A stretch of 64,000 nucleotides of DNA, taken from NCBI GenBank assembly GCA_033239525.1, contig BSYO01000035.1:7910627-7974626 (forward strand). The letters are read 5' to 3'. Positions 56,162-64,000 of this stretch are shown piece after piece. A program made the translations under genes and the position numbers. This stretch comes from Nepenthes gracilis. Lineage: Eukaryota > Streptophyta > Magnoliopsida > Caryophyllales > Nepenthaceae. The notes under the pieces were generated by a model, which ran no database searches, had not been told where the DNA came from, and was given only the letters and a program-made list of their open reading frames with translations. How positions within the stretch are numbered: the first letter of the stretch is position 1; each line of letters begins with the position of its first letter.

Positions 56162-58793
56162 AAACCACTTTGCCTCAGTTGTATGTAAACCCCCCCTTCA
56201 CCCCCACCCCCTAAAGTGGTAAAGTGGTAAAGAAGGGCTCTTTGGGGTCTAATTTTCTTTCTATCTGACAAGAAATAAAAATAGGAAGGGATGGTTCTTT
56301 CATTGCATTGATAGAAGTCTAACTAGAAAAAGATCTCTCTATTACTTTGAGAAGAAAATCGTTGGTTTGACCGACGAACTACGTGGGGACCTTCTTTCTT
56401 TGATTTTCAGCAAGCATTTTTTTGAAAGTACCCCAATTATCAAGACTCGACAATCATCTTTGATCAGAGAGGGCTTTTGTCTGGTTGTAACGTGGTTTTG
56501 GGGTTGAAGGGTCGAGAAAGAATAGGGATATGAGGCTAAAAATTTTTAAAATGAGAGTTTAGAAATCATAACAAAATGGTACTAAACCCAAAGGGGTTTT
56601 ACAGCCCTGAAAGGGCGTTAGGGAGTTAAAGACGTTCGCTATTCCTGTTAAGGAATAGAGTAAGAACTTCACCTTTCCAATAATAGAATAGGGCATGGAT
56701 GGTAAATGAGGAATAACTATGGAATAGTTATCGAATAGTTATAGAAGAGTTCTCTACTTTTGTTGACTCTTTTTCATGACTTGATAGATAATTTGATAAA
56801 CCAATGTTTTTTTTTGTGTTCCATCAAATTTTCAAAGAAAAAGATACCTCTTTCCTCAGGAGCATTCCCTCCCAGTTTGCATTCTCTTCTTTATATATGT
56901 CATTTGCTTGCCTTATCCTATTGCTACTGCGACTGGTAATCGGCATTTTTCTTCTTTAAGTGCCACGGTCGTCGAAAAGACTAGCAGCATTTGTCCACTT
57001 CTCTGACTGACGAAGAAGGAGTCCCACTACACGAAAAGAAAGAAGGTAGGAGCCGGGTTAAATGGTTGATGGTTGAATGAATGTGACCAAGCCAAGAATG
57101 GCTTTTGTTGACAGAGAGATTCTCTTTTTTAGGAAGCAGAATAAGCACAGTTAGCAAGATCCCCTGCATGGAGTTCTTAGCCATATATATCGTGGGAGAA
57201 TGGGGCTTTGCTTCCGCTGCACTATAGAGGAAAGCCAGGGGGAAAACCCACCACTATGGGATAACCCCCCCACTAATAGGAACAACGGAAGACCTGGTTC
57301 TTTCGTCGTTGGACCTGTCCGGCTAACGTTCATATGTCCCTAAAGCCCTAAGGTAGCCATCTCTTTGGCAGGATGTACTAGGGTAGCTGTCCCTTGTCCT
57401 AACCCCCGGAGCGGTAAGCAGCCTTTATTGAATGAAGAAGAGGAGGTAAGGAGCCGTTAGGCGCCCATCCTTATGAATGCGGTGGACCAAAAAATCTGCG
57501 GTCCCTAATGGAATGGGTAACAAAGCAACAATCTTTGTCTCTTTAAGAGATAGATCCTTTCTATTGTTGATTTATTTATAAATCAACTCTCATGTACGTG
57601 CATACTTTAATTATATCAATAGCTATTTATAGTCTAATATCAATAGTATATCGCCCTTCGGGCTCTTCCCTCCGGGGTTTGCCATCTCTATTCCAAGACT
57701 ATTCCTTAATTAAACCATAAGTCTTCTATGACTATTCTACGGTTATTCAAGGACTATTCCATGTCTATTCTATATATATTCTATCTATATTATTTTACCA
57801 TCTATTTGCCATCCCTATCCTTTCCATTATAGTAAAGGAATTAGAAGTCCTTACTCTAGGCTTTATCAGGAATAGCGGACTTTTTTGATAAGAGCGGAAA
57901 AGCTCTGAAGTCTCTTTCGCTCGAATAGACTGGTTGGCCAAAGAGCAGGGCGAAACCCCTTTTTTAAAGAGAAAAACCTTCTTATCTTTCCTGAGGAAGT
58001 CGCTCGTATTCCAAAAAAGGAGGGCAAACTCCAATCGGTCTTTCAATCTTTTCCTTCTGTCCATGTAGTCTTACCTAGAACAGCGAAGCCCTTTTCTTAA
58101 AAATAACTCCTCTTTCCCGTCCTTTCTGTCTTTTCTTTTCACAAGGCAAGGCTTTGATGAAGTCCACTATTCCTGGTAAGGAATAGAATAAGGACTTCAT
58201 CTTTCCTTTTAAACCATAAGGTAAATTATAGGGTATGGAGCCGATGTCGCCGTATAACACGCTGCCCCTACTTCTTCTTGGAAATATCTAGGGACAGAGG
58301 CCTAGTGCCTTTAAAGGGGATCCCCAGGTCCCTTTAAAGACCTATAACCTCCTGCGGGGCACCGCGGAAGTTGATGTGGGTAAGAGTTTCGGTAATGCCC
58401 TAAATAATTGACATCCTTTCCGCAATGATTGCTGCCTTCTCATATCCTTTGCTTTTACCGTTAGAGCATCCATTGGAAGGTGCCTCCCTACATGCAAAGA
58501 AGAGGAGTTTTCTACCAAAACTCTAAGGTAAAGTCCTCAGGGCATTTTCCCTTAGATTTGTTAAAGGGCCTTCTCCCATATTTCTAAGGACATAAAGGTG
58601 ACCTTGAAAATCACATAAATCAATATCAATTGCCGAATTTTTCTAATAAAATTAGATTTTAAACAATTAGTCTGAATGGGACCAAAGGTCCTATTTCTTT
58701 TAACAACAACTGGTGGCACTAAACCTGAAGGGTAATTAATGCCATGAATGGTTGTTAAGAATATTAGTTGATGAAGTCCGCTATTCCTGTTAA
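56162..58793. other. Mitochondrial non-coding sequence with a palindromic repeat family
   Basis: Copies of a repeat of about 40 bp based on GAAGTCCGCTATTCCTG, then GGAATAGAATAAGGACTTC, lie at 56631-56670, 57844-57882 (inverted), 58159-58198, and 58773-58793 (truncated). Each complete copy is an imperfect palindrome. The first and third copies share further sequence to the right (about 30 bp). Other GAATAG/CTATTC words cluster at 56720-56750 and 57690-57780. Open frames here (56981-57184, 57151-57333, 57795-58064, 58075-58260, minus) match nothing I know. Confidence 0.6.
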
Positions 58794-59050
58794 TTGTTTT
58801 CCCTCCTGAAGGCGATAAATGGGTAATAAAATCCATCAAAAGGGAGGTCCAGTTTTTACCTAGAATGGGAAGTGGTTGGAGCAAACCTGGAGGGGCAAAA
58901 GTGAGGGCTTTCACTTGCTGGCAGGTGGAGCATTTGACAACAAATTCACACATCTCCTTCCTCATGTTCGACCAGTAGAAGGTGGCAACAATTAAGGCAA
59001 GAGTGCATTGGAATCCTGCATGACCACTAAGAGGCAAGTCATGAAACTCC
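58794..59050 (-). pseudogene. Integrase N-terminus of the second chromovirus
   Basis: Minus strand: PLSGHAGFQCTLALIVATFY, then MRKEMCEFVVKCSTCQQVKA, PPGLLQPLPIL and LLMDFITHLSPSGGKT. The zinc-binding HHCC arrangement (H in GHAG, CSTCQQ) is visible. The frame reads straight into mitochondrial DNA after GGKT. Confidence 0.88.
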
Positions 59051-59940
59051 TACAGTATTAAATCTTGCAAAGTTGATTCAGTAGGCACCACAATGCCATT
59101 CTTATAGAAGATTAATCCATTGCACAATGAACAATGCTTATAATCCCCTAGTCATTCTTGAAGGGAAGCAACAAAAGCAGCTGAAGCTGGATTTCAAATG
59201 TGGAAATTATGGAGAACCTCTAACAGGGCCATCATTAGTTTGGACACCGCATGGTAAGCGGAGCAGGTTCCCTCCGATAGTCATGGCAGAGCATCAGCAG
59301 GGGTATTATCCTTCTCGAGCTTGTAGACAATGTCAAAGTCGAACCCCATTAGTTTAGTGATCCATTGTTGTTGTTCCAGGGTATGAATAGGTTGATTCAA
59401 CAACTCTTTAAGGGGTTGGTGATCGGTATGAATAAAAAATTTGGCACCCAAGAGATATTAGTGCCATTTCTTCACAGCTTCGGTGATTACAATAAGTTCT
59501 CGAAGATAAGTGGACGAAACTTGTAGCTGCGGGCTGAGCTACTAGCTGAAAAACGCTATTGGGTGCCCGGATTGTAAGAGGACAGTGCCTACACCATTGT
59601 CAGAGGCGTCAGCTTGAATGGAAAAAGACTGAGAAAAATCAGGGAGTGCTAGGATAGGAGTAGAAGTAAGGGAGACTTTGAGAGCATTAAATGTGGTTTT
59701 TGCCTCCTGGGTCCAAACATAAGCATTTTTCCTCGATAACTGCGCAGAGATCTACACGTAGTGAGCTACGAACCGCCGGTAGTATCCTACTAATCTGAGA
59801 AATCTCCTTAATTGTTTAATATTGGTAGGTACCGGGCACTGTTGCACTGCTTCAATTTTGGTGGGATCAACAACTACGCCCTATCCTGAAACTATATGGC
59901 CCAGGTAAGATATGGGCATGTATCCAAATCCGCAAACTAT
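59051..59940 (-). pseudogene. RT connection and RNase H of the second chromovirus
   Basis: Minus-strand text includes GVVVDPTKIEAVQQCPVPTN, then LRRFLRLVGYYRRF (59775-59880) and FSIQADASDNGVGTVLLQSG (59560-59625). It also has ELIVITEAVKKWH, LLGAKFFIHTDHQPLKELLN and LEQQQWITKLMGFDFDIVYK. The RNase H residues D (QADAS) and D (HTDHQ) are kept. A few stops and substitutions interrupt it. Confidence 0.85.
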
Positions 59941-60708
59941 ATTGGTATGAAGAACTATATACCAATATATCATCAAAAATTACCAAAACGAACTTACATA
60001 AAACTGGTCAGAAGAGTACATTCATTTTGGACTAGAAGGAAGAAGGGGCATTAGACAATCTGAAAGGCATCACCAGGAACTCGTAGTGCCTCTTGTGGGT
60101 CTGAAAAGTTGTTCTATGCATGTCATCTGCATGGGCCCGAAGCTAGAAGTAGCTGGTGCACGGGTCCAACTTGGAAAAAAATTGTGCACCGTGCAATTCG
60201 TCTAACAGTTCATCCACTGTGGGTATATGGAATCGGTCCTTAATGGTGATTGCATTAAGGGCACGATAGTCGACACAAAATCGCCAACTGCCATCTTTTT
60301 TTTAACCAATAGGACCGTTGAGGGAAAAAGGGCTGGTACTAGGACAGATGATTCTATCAGCCAACATTTTTCGGACCAGTTTCACCATTTTCATCTTTTG
60401 GAAGTATGGATAACGATAGGGTTTGGCATTCACCGGTTGGGTATCAGGCTTGAGGGGGATTCGATGATCCGTTGCACATTGAGGAGTCAACCCATGAGGA
60501 GTGACAAATACATCTACAAAGGAAGCCAGAATATCATTCAGGCCCTTCAAAGTCGTTGGATCAGCATCCTTTGGTGATTGATGTGGATCCAAAGTAGCAG
60601 CTGGGTCCTCACTCGTGAGGGATTCCATGACAAGTTGTATGGTCAACTGAAAATACATGGAATGGGCACTAGTTAGATCACTCCTCTACAGTTGGCTCAA
60701 GGTCATAA
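59941..60708 (-). pseudogene. Reverse transcriptase of the second chromovirus
   Basis: The open piece 60658-60302 reads LNDILASFVDVFVTPHGLTP, then DHRIPLKPDTQPVNAKPYRY and KLVRKMLADRIICPSTSPFS. It continues with [20 protein letters not shown], then [20 protein letters not shown]. The catalytic box VIFDDILVYSSS (59950-59985) keeps both aspartates. Right after it about 100 bp of the family's sequence is missing, joining YSSS to text near LTWAI/YLGHI. It is cut upstream at 60708 by another LTR element. Confidence 0.85.
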
Positions 60709-61133
60709 TGTAACACCCCGAATAATTTTATTTTATTTTATTTTTTATTATTTAGTTGGGATAATTATTTTTAGTTATTTTAGACATAAAATTTCATAAT
60801 TCGGGTCAAAAATATAAGTTTGAAGTATATGGACCGTTGAATGGGGCCTAGATATTTGGGCCTAATAAATTTAGAGTATTGGATCTGTGGATTGGGTTTA
60901 GATATTTAGAGTATCAATTAAAAGTTACAGTTAAATAGAAAATTTAGTTAATTTTGAACCAAATTGATTAAATGAATATTCATCAGGTGAATTTTGATTT
61001 ATTAGTATTCATTAACTGAAAATATAATTAAATTTAAAATAAGTTAAAATATTAAAAATTGTGATTAAAAATTTAAATATATTGTAAGGGTAATTATATA
61101 ATTAATTAATATTTATAATTAAAATAAATTATT

Positions 61134-61168
<35 letters not shown>

Positions 61169-64000
61169 CACGGTAAGTGGGAGGAAATAAAAGAAAGAAG
61201 AAAAAGAAAAAGACGGAAAGAAAAAAGGAAAAGAAGAGAAATGAAAGAAAGGAAAAGGAAAGAAAGAAGAATGAAAGAGAAAATGGAGAAAGAGGAGCGG
61301 TGCGACAAAGGGGGAAAGAATGGATGCTGGATATGGAAATTCAAAAACCCTAGCATGATTTACCCTCCACTATTTTAGGGTTTCGGTATTAGGGGAGAAA
61401 CAGAGGAAGAGGAGCCGGGCAAGATTCGAAGAGGAGCCGCCATCGAAGCCGTTGCTGGAAGGAAAACTAGAAATTGTAGCAAGTAAACTTCCTACCTCAT
61501 AAAATAAACTCTTCCTTCATTATTGTTAATGTTGAATCTATGAATTCATGCTTTGATTGGTGGAAAAACGGTGAAACGTGGGGTTCTAGATTTGGGAACC
61601 CCAATGAAGAGTAACAGCTCTGTGAGGAATTGACCGATGATTGGTATTAATGATGAGATGGGGTTGTGTATATTGTTTAATGGAGTTATGAAATATCAAT
61701 CTCGCATATTGTACCCCCTGATTTAAGGAATTCGGCACAGCCATGCTGTTTTCCTTTTCCAACATGGTTCATTGACCCGGTGGTGGAAAGAGTACTTAGA
61801 CCGATTATTTTGCAAGTAAATCATCTCTTTTTTTTATTCTTAGATGTTGATTATATTCCTTCATGTAGTAATTTTGTGCCAACCGTTCCAAAACTATAGT
61901 AAAATGAGGAATTGGGGAAGACAGGGCCACGGTCGTGGATAGTGGAATGCTAGGGTAATGGGTAGGAAATCTGTATATTAATTAAATTATCATATTGTTG
62001 ATCCATCGCGCAACCAATCTCCTCCTCCCTTGTGAAGTATTATTGTTTAGGAATTGTAGGACTTGGACTTTAATTCTGTAAAAGGAAAATCGGCAGGACA
62101 GGGCTTCTAAATGGGAGTTGGTGCGTGTTGCTTGTGCCAACATTGTGTGCGTGTGTGAGGATAAGCAGCATGTGCTGCTGTAGGCATCCAAGAGTGCGTA
62201 TGTGTGTGTGTATGGGCATGGCTGTGTGAAGCTGTGCGTGGTGAGAACAATAGAGTGTAGTGTTGTTGCTGCGTGAGTGTGTGTGTACGTGAGTATTGTG
62301 TGTATGTGTTGGTGTGTGTGTATATACATATATATATATATATGGGATGGTGTATGGATATATATTATACCATGTTTATATGAATTTATGCAGGCATGTT
62401 GGTATGTCTGAAATACTAACAATCGGTTAAGTGATTGTCTATGTACCATATTGATGAATTTCAAAAAAATTCATTCTTCTCGTTAACCTTGTTGGCGTGC
62501 GTATGTCTTATTGGAACTCTATGACTAATTAGAGGAAAGCGTATGAAAACACTAATGTATCAAGTCGAATGGGAGGAACAGAACCTTAATGTAATCTACA
62601 CTTTTTCAATACCGATTCTATTCCGAAGGTTGAAGTCGATATTGAAGAGGGATGCTTATAACCTAGTGACCATCATAGAAAATGATATCTGAGATAACAT
62701 TTAGTGAGCGGTATCATGGATGGTATTGGCATACTACGGGTATAGCTTCTTGGAGGACTATAGGGGTAGTGGGATACCATGGATAACCTCGTTGCACTTA
62801 CCCAACCGTTGAGGGTGTAAATATGCGGCATTTGGTTCAGTATGATAGAATAAGATTCAGAAAGATTCTTATTATCTCATACAGTCGTGACCTCAAATTA
62901 GATAAATAATCAAATTTTTATTACCTTGTACAATTGGTCGTGGTCGTTGATACTAAGGAAGGATGCTTATAACCATGTAGTCATCGTAGGAGATGATATC
63001 TAGGATATCACCTGGCGAGGGATATCATGGGTGGTATCGACATGTTACGAGTATAGCCTCTGGAAGGATTGTAAGGGTAGTTAGATACCATGGATAACCT
63101 CGTTACACTTATCTAGCCATTGAAAGTATAAATACGCGGCATTTGGTTCACTATGGTAGAATAAAATCCATGAAGGTTCTTGATCATTCATACAATGGTG
63201 ACCTCATATTGAGTTAATGATCAGATTCAGTGAAATTCATGTTGCCATCTAGATATCCAATTGTTCATATAGTTTTGGGGTCATGGACCCGACATATTAT
63301 TAAATCTCAGACAATTGTTGATATATTACCTGCCATTATTAATTTTATTCATTATGTTATTGTCTGATATGCTTAATTATGCTCTTCTATTATTATTTAT
63401 TTTTACTTATTGGGCATCCAGCTTACTCTTATATCTTATTAGTTTCAAAATATACATGTTATTATCAAGATAAAAGAGATAGCGTGTTATTGTATAAACT
63501 TCAAGTAGAAGTGATCTCAGAGATTGAGGCTTCAAGGATAGGGACTTAAGATTTTTTTAGTTCACTTACTATTCGACTTTTATTAGATTTTTTTTATGAT
63601 GATTAATATTTTGGATATCAATATTATTTATTGAAATTATTTATTATTATTGTGGATATTTAATTAATGATGCGTTTATGATAACTATTGATGGTGTTTT
63701 AGATGATAGTGGTGCGATTGCATTGAACTCATTCAAGTTGTTTGATGACGTGTAATTGATAATTTCGAATGATTTGAGATTTCCATCGTGACGATCCGGG
63801 TCGGATTCAGGGATTCGAGCTCGAATCGTTACAACTAAATTGTATCAGAGAATTAAGATTCTGTGTAAATATTTGAGGATTTTGGAGTGGATAATGTTTG
63901 AGGGTATTAGACTATTCAATGATATTTTAGTATTTAAATTTATTTCTAATAAATCAAGTTTAGGTGAAAAATAGTGTGTATTTTCGTGGACTTTCAAGGC
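60709..64000 (+). mobile_element. Third LTR element: 5' LTR and start of interior (runs off window)
   Basis: The LTR is 60709-63833 (3125 bp), from TGTAACACCCCG to TCGTTACA. It is followed by a tRNA-Met-like site (TTGTATCAGAG, 63840-63850) with AATTAAGATT after it, as in the 9.2-kb element. The LTR architecture matches 46081-48895: TAA microsatellite (61136-61167), purine-rich patch, GT-rich zone (62150-62330), GATGCTTATAACC segment, conserved box at 63409. The two are related families. The 3' LTR and target duplication lie outside the window; CATAA (60704-60708) is the left flank. Confidence 0.85.
62640..63260 (+). repeat. 311-bp tandem duplication inside the third LTR
   Basis: GATGCTTATAACC starts at 62651 and again at 62962. 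Both copies continue with ATGGATAACCTCGTT and AATATGCGGCATTTGGTTCA-like text. The LTRs of the 9.2-kb element have one copy of this segment. Confidence 0.85.

Larger units (their letters stand above)
55597..58793. mobile_element. Nuclear insertion of mitochondrial DNA (numt), about 3.2 kb
   Basis: The block lies between two halves of one integrase: VVVDRLSKYAHF ends at 55596 and SPSGGKT resumes at 58794. It carries the first 102 codons of mitochondrial cox3, GC-richer text with CGCGCC and CCCCC runs, and a palindromic repeat family (see 56631, 57844, 58159, 58773). Its last bases are a truncated copy of that repeat, which sets the right junction. I see no target duplication, as expected for end-joining insertion. 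I recognise no second mitochondrial gene in it. Confidence 0.85.

Noticed and set aside
56981..58260. Short frames in the mitochondrial block as possible mitochondrial genes
   Set aside because: None matches a mitochondrial protein I recognise, and no tRNA or rRNA fold was evident by eye. A match to a mitochondrial genome would be decisive.
59939..59970. Perfect 10-bp inverted repeat as a tiny MITE
   Set aside because: The left arm is part of the RT codons ILVYS and there is no target duplication; it is better explained by a deletion join.
61129..61356. Frame rich in Leu, Phe, Ser
   Set aside because: A translation of TAA repeats and a purine-rich patch in an LTR; the same artefact is at 46235-46429 and 52406-52591.
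1..64000. CRISPR arrays, bacterial operons, ribosome binding sites
   Set aside because: The sequence is plant nuclear; the tandem repeats seen (57, 71, 90, 174 and 311 bp) are contiguous minisatellites or duplications without unique spacers.

Overview
This is a stretch of nuclear DNA from a flowering plant. The evidence is one spliced laccase gene with five GT-AG introns, plant-type Ty1/copia and Ty3/gypsy (chromovirus) LTR retrotransposons primed by initiator tRNA-Met, and a block of plant mitochondrial DNA carrying a cox3 fragment. The sequence is AT-rich. I cannot name the species from it. There are no bacterial features, CRISPR arrays or rRNA genes, and I recognised no tRNA gene.

Layout. 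1-4438: a Ty1/copia element in + orientation, cut by the window start, with a degraded gag and no pol. 4439-8741: old LTR debris with a 57-bp tandem array, then unassigned sequence. 8742-14122 (minus): the only cellular gene that looks intact, a 582-residue secreted laccase in six exons. Its upstream side carries a TATA box overlapped by an AC (MYB-type) element, a second AC element, and a 206-bp MITE with a perfect 10-bp target duplication. 16184 to about 34740 (+): an 18.5-kb Tekay-like chromovirus, full of stops and frameshifts. A complete gag-protease-only copia element (16952-20848) sits in its 5' LTR, and two copia solo LTRs sit in its 3' LTR. 34960 to about 38390 (minus): two tandem fragments of another gypsy element. 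38390-42520: AT-rich sequence with a 174-bp tandem duplication. 42522-44749: two solo LTRs of one copia family.

45200-60708 (minus) is a second chromovirus whose integrase is broken twice. A 9.2-kb LTR element (46081-55252) with a perfect ATTCC target duplication breaks it once. About 3.2 kb of mitochondrial DNA (55597-58793) breaks it again. Its upstream part is cut at 60709 by a third LTR element, which runs off the window end.

How the parts relate. The laccase has all four copper-ligand motifs, a signal peptide and lignin-type promoter elements, so it is probably a working cell-wall lignin polymerising enzyme. Everything else is a nested pile of dead or non-autonomous retroelements. Two separate copia elements keep gag but have lost integrase, RT and RNase H, as in the non-autonomous TR-GAG type. 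All domain calls come from reading the translations by eye; no database search was run.
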